A DNA stretch of 64,000 bases from an uncultured Eubacteriales bacterium (GTDB lineage Bacteria > Bacillota > Clostridia > Christensenellales > Borkfalkiaceae). Shown here piece after piece: positions 27,062 through 36,112 of the stretch; within the stretch, counting starts at the first letter, position 1, and every line of letters begins with the position of its first letter. Position numbers and translations under genes: made by a program. The notes beneath the pieces were generated by a model. It was not told where the DNA came from. It did no database searches and worked only from the letters and a program-made list of their open reading frames with translations. The DNA is taken from assembly GCA_958421945.1 (NCBI GenBank), contig CATZMZ010000001.1, positions 186,001 to 250,000 of the forward strand, in the 5' to 3' direction.

Positions 27062-30000
27062 ATGCTTGACGAACTTTTGAAAATAAAAGACGGCAATAAT
27101 TCCGTAAAAGAATTTACGGATTCAGTCCGCCGGGGTCTGCCTTCGGCGGTTTTCGGCGTGGGAAATTCTTTTAAAGCGTTTCTTGCGTCTAATATCGACG
27201 CGCCTGTTTTATACGTGGCAAAAGACGCGGTTTCCGCCGCCGACTCTGCCGAGCTTATTTCGCAGTTTTCAGGCAAAAAGGCAGTTTTCATTCCGTCCAA
27301 GGACGAAATTCTTGTTTCCGCGCGCGCCTATTCCAAGGCCTTGACATACGCGCGGATTAAGGCGTTATACGAGGCGCAAACCGCCGACTTTATCGTTACC
27401 ACGGCGGACGCGCTTATGCAAACCGCTCCTAAACGCATTGATTCCGTCGTTATAAGAAAGGACGACGCGATTACGCCCGAAAGCGTGGTTAATCGGCTCG
27501 TTCGGTTCGGGTACAGGCGGGTCGAAAAGACTGAAAGCGAAGCAACTTTTTCCGTTCGCGGCGACGTTCTGGACGTGTTCCCCATAAACGCGGAAACGCC
27601 CGTTCGGATAGATTTTTTCGGCGATACCGTCGAAAGTATTAAAAAATTCGACCCCGAAACGCGCGCAAGCTTGGGTTTTATCAAAGAAATCGTAATTTTG
27701 CAGACTTTCGAGTTTTTGATTACCGAAGAGGAATTCGAACTTGCGAGCAGCATTATGAAAAACGAGATTCACGCCGCAGGCAAAGAAGCTGCCGTCAATT
27801 TGCGGCTTTTGGCGGACGATTTAACGGTCGCGCGGGAAAATAACGATCAGGACTTGCTTTCCGTGCTTTCGCCGCTGTCGCATACGCTCGGCGATTTGTT
27901 TTGTCTGCTGCCGCCCGACGCGGTGGTTATTCTCGACGAGGCTAAACGCATAAAAGAAATTGCCGATTTAAGCGAGCGCGAATTTACCGAGCGGTTCAAT
28001 TCGCTTGAAAAAACGGGCGAGGTGTTTTCGTTCGCCAAAAAAAACCTGTGCGGAGTGGACGAGCTGACGGAAAAACTTAAAAAATACAGGCTGGCGGCGT
28101 TGCAGACGCTGTCAACGGCTATTCCGTTTTTCAATCCGCTTAAAATCATAAACCCGCAGGCGGGCGGTGTGTCGAATTATCGGCTTGATTTTAAGGAAAT
28201 TTTCACTGACGTAAACAACTGGTTATACGGCGGTTATAAGGTTCTGCTTGCCACGGGTGATTCTCGGCGCGCCGAAACGCTGTGCAACGATTTAAGCGGC
28301 AAGGGTATCGCTTCTTCCGTGGATAAGCGCGGCGAATTAAAGGGCGTTTCGATTACGTCCGAAAAGCTTTCCGCGGGCTTCGTTTTCCACGAAGAAAAAA
28401 TCGCGGTGGTGGGAAGCGGTAATCTCTTTTCAAAGCCCGTTTCCGCGCGCAAAATCAAAATTAAAAAGAAAGGCTTTTTCACCGCGCCCGAAAAGGGCGA
28501 TTACTGCGTTCACGAAACGCACGGCATAGGCAGAGTTTTAGGCAATAAAAAAATATCCACTTCGGAGGGAACGAAAGACTATATTTCCGTAGAGTATTCG
28601 GGCGGGGACGTGCTGTATATTCCCGTCGAACAAATGGATATTTTAACGCGTTACCTCGGCGGCGAGAAAAAACCGCGGCTTTCTAAAATCGGCGGCGCGG
28701 ATTTCGAAAAAATCAAAAAAGCCGTTAAGGAAAGCATCAAAAAGATGTCTTTCGACCTGAAAAGTCTTTATAACGAGCGCGAATCCGCAAGCGGCTTTCC
28801 GTTCGTGTGCGACGAGGAACTTGAAAAGGCTTTTGCGGCGGCGTTCCCTTACGATGAAACCCCCGACCAAGCCGCTTGCGACGAGGATATAAAGCAGGAC
28901 ATGACGAGCGGAAGGGTCATGGACAGGCTCGTTTGCGGAGACGTGGGCTTCGGGAAAACGGAGGTAGCGATGAGGGCGGTGTTCCGCGCGGTTGCCAACG
29001 GAAAACAAGCGGCAATGCTTGCGCCGACGACGATTTTAACCGAACAGCATTACAACACCGCCGTAGAACGGTTTAAGGGGTTCGGGGTTAAAATCGAGGT
29101 GCTTAACAGGTTCAAAACGGCGGGGCAGCAGCGCAAAATCATAGAAGGATTAAAGAACGGTAGCGTGGATTTCGTTATCGGCACGCACAGGCTTCTCGGC
29201 AAGGATATAGCGTTTAAGGCGTTGGGGCTTCTCGTTCTCGACGAGGAACAGCGTTTCGGCGTAGAGCATAAAGAAAAAATCAAGCTGTTAAAGAAAAACG
29301 TGGACGCGCTTACGCTTACCGCCACGCCTATTCCGAGAACGCTTCACATGTCCCTTTCGGGTATTCGTTCTATAAGCGTTATCAACACGCCGCCCAAAAA
29401 GCGGTTGCCCGTTCAGACTTACGTTACAGAGGAAAGCGACAGTCTTATTAAAGACGCGGTTTTGCGCGAAGCTAATCGCGGCGGACAGTCTTTTATACTT
29501 TACAACAGGGTGGAAAGCATTTTCACGTTCGCGGCAAGGCTTAAAGCGCTGCTGCCGGAGCTGACGTTCACCGTCGTTCACGGCAGAATGGACGAACGCG
29601 TTATGGAAAAGAACGTTATGGATTTTTACGCGGGCAAAAGCAACGTTCTCGTTTCCACAACCATTATCGAAAACGGAATCGACCTGCCAAAGGCGAATAC
29701 GCTTATCGTAATCGACGCGGATAAATTAGGTTTATCCACGCTTTATCAGCTTAAAGGCAGGGTGGGCAGAAGCGACAGGCTCGCTTACGCGTATTTCACG
29801 TTCAAACGCGAGAAGATTTTAAGTCAGACGGCTTTCGACCGCCTTAACGCGATAATAGAGTTTACCGAGATGGGCAGCGGCATAAAAATCGCTATGCGCG
29901 ACCTCGAAATTCGCGGCGCGGGCAATATTCTCGGCGCGGAACAGCACGGACATATGGATAAAATCGGTTACGAGCTGTATTCTAAACTTTTACGCGAGGA

Positions 30001-30460
30001 GCTGTCGGGCAAGGAGGAGCGTATCCCCGAACTCGATATAAGGGTTACCGCGTTTATCCCCGAGGACTATATAGAAAGCGAAACCTCGCGCATGGACGCG
30101 TACAAGGAAATCGCGGAGCTTAATTCCGAACGCGCCGCCCGCGCGTTTGCGACCGAAACGGAAAGCGTTTACGGCGCGCTTCCCGAGGAAATGAAAAACC
30201 TTATCGCCATTTCTCTCGTTAAGCTTGCGGCGATGAAAGCGGGCGTTACCGAAATCGTCGTTAAAAAAGGCGAAACGAGCCTGTCTTTCGAGAATTTTAA
30301 CGCGTTCGCAAACGAAAAACTCGTTCGCGCTACCGAAAAATACGCCGACGAATGTAAAATTTCCATGTCTACCGTTCCGAAGCTCGAATTCGCCGCAAAG
30401 GGCAGAACCAACGAGCAAATGCTTAAACTTTTACGCGAGTTTTTAAGCTTCGCGGAATGA
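27062..30460 (+). CDS. mfd: Transcription-repair coupling factor
   Basis: A 1132-residue DNA translocase that displaces stalled RNA polymerase and recruits UvrA. Order of parts: UvrB-like N-terminal region (residues 1-400), CarD-like RNA polymerase-interaction domain (GDYCVHETHGIGRVLG, about 480-500), helicase motor with GDVGFGKTEVAMRA (Walker A near residue 625), LVLDEEQRFGVEHKEK and the TRG motif region, and a C-terminal autoinhibitory domain. The size is typical. The start ATG has no strong ribosome binding site and lies 50 bases after pth. A lipoprotein chaperone gene follows, as in many Clostridia. Confidence 0.96.
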   Translation: MLDELLKIKDGNNSVKEFTDSVRRGLPSAVFGVGNSFKAFLASNIDAPVLYVAKDAVSAADSAELISQFSGKKAVFIPSKDEILVSARAYSKALTYARIKALYEAQTADFIVTTADALMQTAPKRIDSVVIRKDDAITPESVVNRLVRFGYRRVEKTESEATFSVRGDVLDVFPINAETPVRIDFFGDTVESIKKFDPETRASLGFIKEIVILQTFEFLITEEEFELASSIMKNEIHAAGKEAAVNLRLLADDLTVARENNDQDLLSVLSPLSHTLGDLFCLLPPDAVVILDEAKRIKEIADLSEREFTERFNSLEKTGEVFSFAKKNLCGVDELTEKLKKYRLAALQTLSTAIPFFNPLKIINPQAGGVSNYRLDFKEIFTDVNNWLYGGYKVLLATGDSRRAETLCNDLSGKGIASSVDKRGELKGVSITSEKLSAGFVFHEEKIAVVGSGNLFSKPVSARKIKIKKKGFFTAPEKGDYCVHETHGIGRVLGNKKISTSEGTKDYISVEYSGGDVLYIPVEQMDILTRYLGGEKKPRLSKIGGADFEKIKKAVKESIKKMSFDLKSLYNERESASGFPFVCDEELEKAFAAAFPYDETPDQAACDEDIKQDMTSGRVMDRLVCGDVGFGKTEVAMRAVFRAVANGKQAAMLAPTTILTEQHYNTAVERFKGFGVKIEVLNRFKTAGQQRKIIEGLKNGSVDFVIGTHRLLGKDIAFKALGLLVLDEEQRFGVEHKEKIKLLKKNVDALTLTATPIPRTLHMSLSGIRSISVINTPPKKRLPVQTYVTEESDSLIKDAVLREANRGGQSFILYNRVESIFTFAARLKALLPELTFTVVHGRMDERVMEKNVMDFYAGKSNVLVSTTIIENGIDLPKANTLIVIDADKLGLSTLYQLKGRVGRSDRLAYAYFTFKREKILSQTAFDRLNAIIEFTEMGSGIKIAMRDLEIRGAGNILGAEQHGHMDKIGYELYSKLLREELSGKEERIPELDIRVTAFIPEDYIESETSRMDAYKEIAELNSERAARAFATETESVYGALPEEMKNLIAISLVKLAAMKAGVTEIVVKKGETSLSFENFNAFANEKLVRATEKYADECKISMSTVPKLEFAAKGRTNEQMLKLLREFLSFAE

Positions 30461-30618
30461 TTTTTCCGTTTATTACAGCTGAATTTCAGGCTTTACGCGT
30501 CAAGTTTCCGTACTTTGCGGGGGGCGTTGTTTCGACCGCGCAAACGCCCGCGAACGGAAATTTAAGCGCTAATCGTTAAAAATCAAATAAAAAAACGAAG
30601 ATTAAAAGCTTAAAACGA

Positions 30619-30647
30619 TTGCAATTTTTAACGGTATAGTATATACT
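30619..30647 (+). promoter_or_regulatory. Promoter of the parvulin-like lipoprotein gene
   Basis: TTGCAA (30619-30624), 17 bases, TATACT (30642-30647), 41 bases before the ATG at 30689. Same hexamers and spacing as the glycan-operon promoter. Confidence 0.75.
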
Positions 30648-30688
30648 AATTAGGTATAACAAGAAATTTCAACCTTATGGAGAAAACT

Positions 30689-32566
30689 ATGAAAAAAAGA
30701 TTTCTTTCCTTAATATCCGCGGTTGTCGCGCTGGTTATGTGCGCCGTCGCGCTTTCAGGCTGTAAGCTCGTTACCAAAAACAGCGAACGCGAGATGAATA
30801 CCGTCGTGGCTACTGTTAAAATCGACGATACCGTGGAACGGGAAAGCATTTTGAAAAAAGACCTGATTATGGCGTATTTAAGTTACGGCTATTATTACGT
30901 GCAGTATCAGGGCATGACGCAGGCTCAAACCTTTAAACTGATTTTGGAAAACCTTATCAGCAACAGAATTCTCGTTCAGAAAGCTATGAGCGACGCGGGC
31001 AAAAAATCGGTTACCGACTGTCTTGACGCGGACCAGCTCGTTTCCGCAAAGTATAGCGCGTATAAATCCATCAACGATATGCTTGACGAATACGCGCACA
31101 ATTCCGAAGGTCACGATCACGAAAACGACCACGCAAAGGGCGATACGCTTACCCTTACCGCGAGAACCGTTCCCACAGGCGCGACGAACGCCGAGAAAGA
31201 ACTCGATATCGCGGCTAAAAAATATTACGTGGAGGAGTTGGATAAAAACGGCTTCGACACCGACAGCACCGCGGAAAGACGTTCGGCTTTCACCAAGATA
31301 ATCAAGTTATTGAAAAACAACGGTCTTATCGGCGACAAGTTCGACGGTAAAGATTTGAAAACCACCGCTTATTACGAAAACCTTTATAAAAGCTATTGCG
31401 AAAGCGAGGTTCTTACCGCGTTCGACAAAAAGGTTGCCGACGAGGCGAGAAAGGTTACCATGGCGGAACTTCGCGAAGAGTATGCGAAAAAGCTCGACAC
31501 GCAAAAAGAATGGTCTAATAAAGATTTCGTAGACGCGTTGGGCAACGCCAAGGCGAGCGACCCGATTTTATACGGCGCGTTCGGCTCTTACGGGTACGTT
31601 TATAACCTGCTTCTCGGCGTAAACGATTATCAGAAAGCGGAGCTTGACAAGATTAAACAAGACAATGCGTCCATATCCGACGATGATTATTCTGCAGAGC
31701 GCAAAGATATTTTAAGCGGAATCACCGTTAAGGACCAACGTGCAAGCTGGATTCTTTCCGGTTACGATTGCGAATACCTTTCCGAAAAGCAAACGGTTAA
31801 ATTCACTGGCGATTATTCGTTCGCGTCTGCCGCAAATGCTTTGGAATTCCAAGGCACTGTTAAGCTTTTGAAAGAAAAAACCGACGACGACGCGGCTGAA
31901 TATTCGGTTACGGACGTCAAAACGTTCGGTTTGAACGAATTTATCGAGTTTATGGACAACTATCTGTACGGCGCAAAACAGACGGGCGACGCGGGCGTTA
32001 CCGACGTTAACGTGTTAAAGCAGGTTACCAAAGCCGCAGGCGCAGCCGAATACGCAGAAAAAATCAACGACTTATTGTTTGCGTTTTCTACCGATTCCGG
32101 CTCGCTTAACACGTGGAAAGGATATGCGGTCAAGCCCGTTCCGGACGGTTCGAATACCGAAGAATACGTACAGTCCTTCGCAGACGCCGCAAGACAGCTT
32201 TTGACACTTGGCGGAAACAGCTATATCGTCGTTGCGACCGATTACGGCTATCACGTGATGTTCTATTCGGAGCTTATTAACAAAGATTTCAAGTACGACA
32301 CGCTCGACGAATATCTCGATTCGTTGAATCTCGATAAAGCAGAATACGACGCGGACAACTGGGATAAATATCTCGAAAATATGTTGAATAAGTGGAACGA
32401 CGTTAAGGATACGGATAATTTCCTTTACTCCTTCGTGAATTCGCTTACCTCCGCAAAGGTTTCTTCCGCGCAAACGAAAACTCGCGAAAGCGCAATCAAG
32501 GCTTATCGTTACGACGAAACGAAGGTTTCCGTTTTAGAGAGCAACTATAAGGATTTACTCGGCTGA
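30689..32566 (+). CDS. PrsA/SurA-like foldase lipoprotein with divergent parvulin domain
   Basis: A 625-residue exported lipoprotein. A basic N-terminus and hydrophobic helix end in the lipobox LSGC (Cys at about residue 24). Residues 60-110 look like a SurA/PrsA N-terminal chaperone helix set (LILENLISNRILVQKAM). Near the C-terminus FSTDSGSLNTW and VVATDYGYHVMFYSE fit the first and last strands of a parvulin prolyl isomerase, though the usual GGDLG centre is replaced by KGYAVKP. The long His/Asp-rich insertion near 130-145 is unusual. The ATG at 30689 is chosen because TATGGAG lies just upstream. Placement after mfd is usual for prsA. Isomerase activity is uncertain. Confidence 0.78.
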   Translation: MKKRFLSLISAVVALVMCAVALSGCKLVTKNSEREMNTVVATVKIDDTVERESILKKDLIMAYLSYGYYYVQYQGMTQAQTFKLILENLISNRILVQKAMSDAGKKSVTDCLDADQLVSAKYSAYKSINDMLDEYAHNSEGHDHENDHAKGDTLTLTARTVPTGATNAEKELDIAAKKYYVEELDKNGFDTDSTAERRSAFTKIIKLLKNNGLIGDKFDGKDLKTTAYYENLYKSYCESEVLTAFDKKVADEARKVTMAELREEYAKKLDTQKEWSNKDFVDALGNAKASDPILYGAFGSYGYVYNLLLGVNDYQKAELDKIKQDNASISDDDYSAERKDILSGITVKDQRASWILSGYDCEYLSEKQTVKFTGDYSFASAANALEFQGTVKLLKEKTDDDAAEYSVTDVKTFGLNEFIEFMDNYLYGAKQTGDAGVTDVNVLKQVTKAAGAAEYAEKINDLLFAFSTDSGSLNTWKGYAVKPVPDGSNTEEYVQSFADAARQLLTLGGNSYIVVATDYGYHVMFYSELINKDFKYDTLDEYLDSLNLDKAEYDADNWDKYLENMLNKWNDVKDTDNFLYSFVNSLTSAKVSSAQTKTRESAIKAYRYDETKVSVLESNYKDLLG

Positions 32567-32584
32567 CGAATGTAAAGCGAGTGT

Positions 32585-32618
32585 GGGGCAAGACGATTCG
32601 TTTTGCCCCTTTATTATT
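32585..32618 (+). terminator. Intrinsic terminator after the lipoprotein gene
   Basis: An 11-bp stem with one G-U pair (GGGGCAAGACG 32585-32595 / CGTTTTGCCCC 32599-32609), three-base loop, followed by TTTATTATT. It lies 18 bases after the stop codon. Confidence 0.85.
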
Positions 32619-32783
32619 AAATCCGTCGTTAAAAAGATAGTATCCGGATATATACCGAGCAAAATAAGCGGTAAAATAATCGGGCAAAAAACGGCAGGAC
32701 AACCAAAATTCGCATAAAACCCGAAAAAACGACCTAAAAACAACAAAAAGAAAGCAGAAAAGAATAAAAGTTAAAATAAACCG

Positions 32784-33380
32784 ATGATTTTATATTTCGA
32801 CACCGAAACGACGGGCTTATATCCCGGCAGTATTTGCCAGCTGTCTTACGTTATGCAAACGAAAAACGGCGTTTCCGCAAAAAATAAGTTTTTCACCGTG
32901 GCGCACGTCGATTACGGCGCGTATATGGTACACGGGTTTTCCGTGGAAAAGCTGTTAAAGCTTTCGGGCGGAAAAAGATTTTCGGACGCGTTCGACGAAA
33001 TAAACGAGGATTTCATTCGGGCGGACGCGGTCGTGGCGCACAACTGCGCGTTCGATTTTTCGTTTATGCGCGCCGAATACGAGCGGCTCGGCAAGATTTT
33101 TGCAGTTAAAAAGGAATTCTGTTCTATGAAAAAGAGCGTTCCCGTATGCAAGCTTGCGAAAACGCGTGGCGCGGGCTATAAATATCCCAAGCTTTACGAG
33201 CTGTGCGAACATTTCGGAGTAACGGAAAACGACGTCCGCGAGTGCGCGGGGGACTTGTTCGGAAAAACGACGGTCGGTTTTCACGACGCGCGCTTCGATA
33301 CTGCCGCGCTGTATCTTGCAACGACAAACGGTATGAAAAGAGACGACGTTTTCGGCGAGCTGAACGATTATTCTGATTAA
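32784..33380 (+). CDS. DnaQ-like 3'-5' exonuclease
   Basis: A 198-residue DEDD exonuclease. ExoI: FDTETTGLYPG at residues 5-15; ExoII: AHNCAFDFSFMRAEY; ExoIII: HDARFDTAALYL with the His/Asp pair of the DEDDh type. Proteins like this proofread or trim DNA or RNA ends; as a standalone domain the role is not defined. No ribosome binding site is evident before the ATG. It precedes a PHP-domain gene by 55 bases. Confidence 0.88.
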   Translation: MILYFDTETTGLYPGSICQLSYVMQTKNGVSAKNKFFTVAHVDYGAYMVHGFSVEKLLKLSGGKRFSDAFDEINEDFIRADAVVAHNCAFDFSFMRAEYERLGKIFAVKKEFCSMKKSVPVCKLAKTRGAGYKYPKLYELCEHFGVTENDVRECAGDLFGKTTVGFHDARFDTAALYLATTNGMKRDDVFGELNDYSD

Positions 33381-33435
33381 GTTAAATATTTTCAGGCGGT
33401 TGAAAAATGAAGCAGCCGTTAAACGAAGGGACGTT

Positions 33436-34146
33436 ATGATAAAGCTTGAAACACATTGCCACACTGGCGCAAGCTCTTGCGCGGACTGTCCGCAAGAGGT
33501 TATTGCGGAAAACTTAAAAGCGGCGGGGTACGGCGGCGCGGTAATAACCAACCACTTAAACTGCTGTTTTCGCGATTACGAAGGGGATACGGATAAGCAA
33601 AAAATCAAATATTACCTGTCCGTTTACGAAAGCACGCGCAAAATTTTCGAGATAAAGGGACTTAAAACGTTTTTTGCCGCGGAGGTTACCGCGTACGACC
33701 CCGTCAAGCATATGGATTTTATAATTTACGGGCTTGACGAAAAATTTTTGTTCGACCATAAGCCGCTTATGTATTACACGCAGGAGGAACTTTTTAAAAT
33801 GTGTGACGAAAGGGGGTATTTTATGTATAAATGCCACCCGTTCCGCACGGGCGAGTGTGCCGGCGAGCCGAAATTTATGCACGGCGCGGAAAGCTTTAAC
33901 GGGCATTTTCACCACGCGAACGATAACGAGCTTGCCGAAAAATTCTGCGAGGAAAACGGACTGATTAAAATGAGCGGCACGGACTATCACCACGCCGACC
34001 AGCCGTTTACGGCGGGGATTTGGTTGCCCGACGATATTAAGGACGAAGCAGAGCTTACGGAGTTCGTGTTTAAAAACGATTTTACGCGTATCGAAGAACG
34101 CGAAAAATATATGACTTATTATAAAAAATACAAAGGAATTATTTAA
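33436..34146 (+). CDS. PHP domain-containing hydrolase
   Basis: A 236-residue PHP-superfamily protein: the N-terminal LETHCHTGASSCADCP supplies the HxH metal ligands, EVTAYDPVKHMDF, KCHPFRTGECAG and GTDYHHADQPF supply the rest of the trinuclear metal site. Such proteins are phosphoesterases, acting on histidinol phosphate, DNA ends or nucleotides; the substrate here is unknown. The ATG at 33436 is chosen for the AAGGG five bases upstream and because the family begins at this segment. The next gene starts two bases after its stop. Confidence 0.85.
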   Translation: MIKLETHCHTGASSCADCPQEVIAENLKAAGYGGAVITNHLNCCFRDYEGDTDKQKIKYYLSVYESTRKIFEIKGLKTFFAAEVTAYDPVKHMDFIIYGLDEKFLFDHKPLMYYTQEELFKMCDERGYFMYKCHPFRTGECAGEPKFMHGAESFNGHFHHANDNELAEKFCEENGLIKMSGTDYHHADQPFTAGIWLPDDIKDEAELTEFVFKNDFTRIEEREKYMTYYKKYKGII

Positions 34147-34147
34147 A

Positions 34148-35149
34148 ATGGAAATAAGCTTTTTAAGCGTTCTGATTTCGGTTGCCTCGCTCGTTTTGAT
34201 GGCAATTCCGGGGTTCGTTCTTGCAAAGTGCAAAATTCTTCCCGAAAAAGCCTCAGAAGCTCTTTCGTCCGTCGTGCTGTACGGCTGTCAGCCGTTTATG
34301 ATATTTATGAGTTTTCAGGGCTACGAATACTCCTCCGAAATAGGCGTGAACATGCTTATCGTGTTCGGCGCGGCGCTCGTCGTGCATTTGGTTATGTTCG
34401 GAATCGTCGCGCTCGTTTTCAGAAACAAAGAGGACGTAAAAACGAAAACGCTCAGATACGGCGGCACTTTTTCCAACTGCGGATTTATGGGTTTGCCGTT
34501 CCTCGCGATGCTTTTTAACGGTAAGCCGGAGGCGGGCGAAATATTAATATACGCGTCCGTCGTTATCGCCGTGTTTAATTTGATGAACTGGACTGTCGGC
34601 GTGTTTTTCATGACGGGCAATTTCAAGGAAACCTCCGTTAAAAAGATTTTGCTTAACCCTTGCATTATTTCCATCGTTGCGGGAATTCTCGTTTTCGTAA
34701 CCCTTAAAAAGCCCATTGTGGAAATTGCCGCCGAGGGGACGGTTTGGCGAGAGGTTCTGGAAAAGCTTACTTCCGCGCTTAACTTTCTCGCGTCCGCGGT
34801 TACGCCGCTTTCTATGATTGTTATCGGGATAAAAATGTCCGATATAAGCTTTAAGCAACTGTTGCTCGATAAACGCGCTTACGCCGCGTCCGCAATGAAA
34901 CTTATCGTAATGTCTTTCGTATCCATTCTCGCGGTTGCGTTTCTGCCCGTTTCGTCGGCGATAAAATACGCCGTGTTTTTGCTGTTGTCGATGCCCAGCG
35001 CAACGAGTACCGCTTTGTTTGCGCTACGATTTGGCGGCGACGCGGAATTCAGCACGGTTTGCGTGCTGTTATCCACGATTTTGTCCATAATAACCTTGCC
35101 GCTGATGTTTCTCGTTATGAACGGCGTTTTCGGTATTCCCGTCGTTTAA
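34148..35149 (+). CDS. AEC family transporter (auxin efflux carrier-like)
   Basis: A 333-residue inner-membrane protein with about ten hydrophobic helices. The family pattern is visible in GFVLAKCKILPEKASEALSSVVLYGCQP near the start and in SNCGFMGLPF, the conserved Asn/Pro-containing half-helix. AEC carriers move malate, other small organic acids or auxin-like compounds; the substrate is unknown. Directly behind the PHP gene and probably cotranscribed with it. Confidence 0.9.
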   Translation: MEISFLSVLISVASLVLMAIPGFVLAKCKILPEKASEALSSVVLYGCQPFMIFMSFQGYEYSSEIGVNMLIVFGAALVVHLVMFGIVALVFRNKEDVKTKTLRYGGTFSNCGFMGLPFLAMLFNGKPEAGEILIYASVVIAVFNLMNWTVGVFFMTGNFKETSVKKILLNPCIISIVAGILVFVTLKKPIVEIAAEGTVWREVLEKLTSALNFLASAVTPLSMIVIGIKMSDISFKQLLLDKRAYAASAMKLIVMSFVSILAVAFLPVSSAIKYAVFLLLSMPSATSTALFALRFGGDAEFSTVCVLLSTILSIITLPLMFLVMNGVFGIPVV

Positions 35150-35184
35150 CCGACGGTTAAAAAAAAGAAAAATTTTTAGTCAGA

Positions 35185-35988
35185 ATGAAAAATAAAATCC
35201 TTTTCACAATTTATTCCGTGCTTGCGCTCGCCGTGATAATCGCGTCAAGGTTCGTTAAAATAACCGTCTTTAACGACGAGATTTACGACGGGTATTTAAA
35301 GGACGTGGTGTGTTACGCGGCGGCGTTTCCGGTTTTCGCGGTACTGATTAAGCGGCTCGGATATCGGCTTTTCACTGGGAAGCGTGCAGGCGGGGCGTGG
35401 CTGTGTTTTGCGGTTGCAATGCTCGTTGCGGTCAACAATTTTCCGTTTATCGTTTTTTTTAAGGGCGAAGCCGAGTTCGCGTGCGGGGATTTTATGAAAA
35501 TAACGCTTTTTGCGGTTTATTGCTTTTCCGTAGCCGCGTTTGAAGAGTTGCTGTTCCGCGGGTTCGTATTCAATTACGCGGCGGAAAGACTGATAACAAA
35601 GCGGGGCGGAATTATAAAAGCGATTATTTATTCTTCGCTGGTTTTCGGCGCGGCACACTTGCTTAACCTGTTATCGGGCGCGGGTTTTTTGCCGACGCTC
35701 GGTCAGGCGGGGTATACCACGCTTATCGGTGCGCTGTGCGCGTTCGTATTATTTAAAACGAGAAACCTGATTTTTCCGTTGCTCGTCCACGGCGTTTACA
35801 ATTTCTGCGGGCTTTGTCTTACGCAAAACGGTTTGGGCGGCGGGTTCGTTTTAGACACGGAAACGATTGTGTTGACTGCCGTTGCGGGCGTGGCGGTGGG
35901 CGCGTTCGTTTTAACAAAACTTTTGAAAACGCGTGAAGAAGAAATTTCCGATTACGCAGCCGCTTGTCTGAACGTTGGGCGAGAATAA
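35185..35988 (+). CDS. CPBP-family intramembrane metalloprotease
   Basis: A 267-residue polytopic membrane protein (six to eight helices) of the CAAX-protease/bacteriocin-processing (Abi, CPBP) family. EELLFRGFVFNYAAERL carries the Glu-Glu/Arg motif, the AAHLL segment the first His and HGVYNFCG the second motif. In bacteria these act in bacteriocin immunity or membrane-protein processing; the substrate is unknown. It follows the AEC transporter by 35 bases. Confidence 0.88.
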   Translation: MKNKILFTIYSVLALAVIIASRFVKITVFNDEIYDGYLKDVVCYAAAFPVFAVLIKRLGYRLFTGKRAGGAWLCFAVAMLVAVNNFPFIVFFKGEAEFACGDFMKITLFAVYCFSVAAFEELLFRGFVFNYAAERLITKRGGIIKAIIYSSLVFGAAHLLNLLSGAGFLPTLGQAGYTTLIGALCAFVLFKTRNLIFPLLVHGVYNFCGLCLTQNGLGGGFVLDTETIVLTAVAGVAVGAFVLTKLLKTREEEISDYAAACLNVGRE

Positions 35989-36041
35989 ACGGCGGTTATG
36001 ATTCAAGCGCGAAAGACGGAGCGGACTTTATCGCTTTTTAG

Positions 36042-36071
36042 TTGACTGTTATAACGCCGATATTGTATAAT
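36042..36071 (+). promoter_or_regulatory. Promoter of rhaB
   Basis: TTGACT (36042-36047), 18 bases, TATAAT (36066-36071), 42 bases before the ATG, with AAGGAG at about 36101. A strong vegetative promoter. Confidence 0.75.
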
Positions 36072-36112
36072 AATATAAAGAAAATTCAAATAGATAATAT
36101 AAGGAGTGCAGT

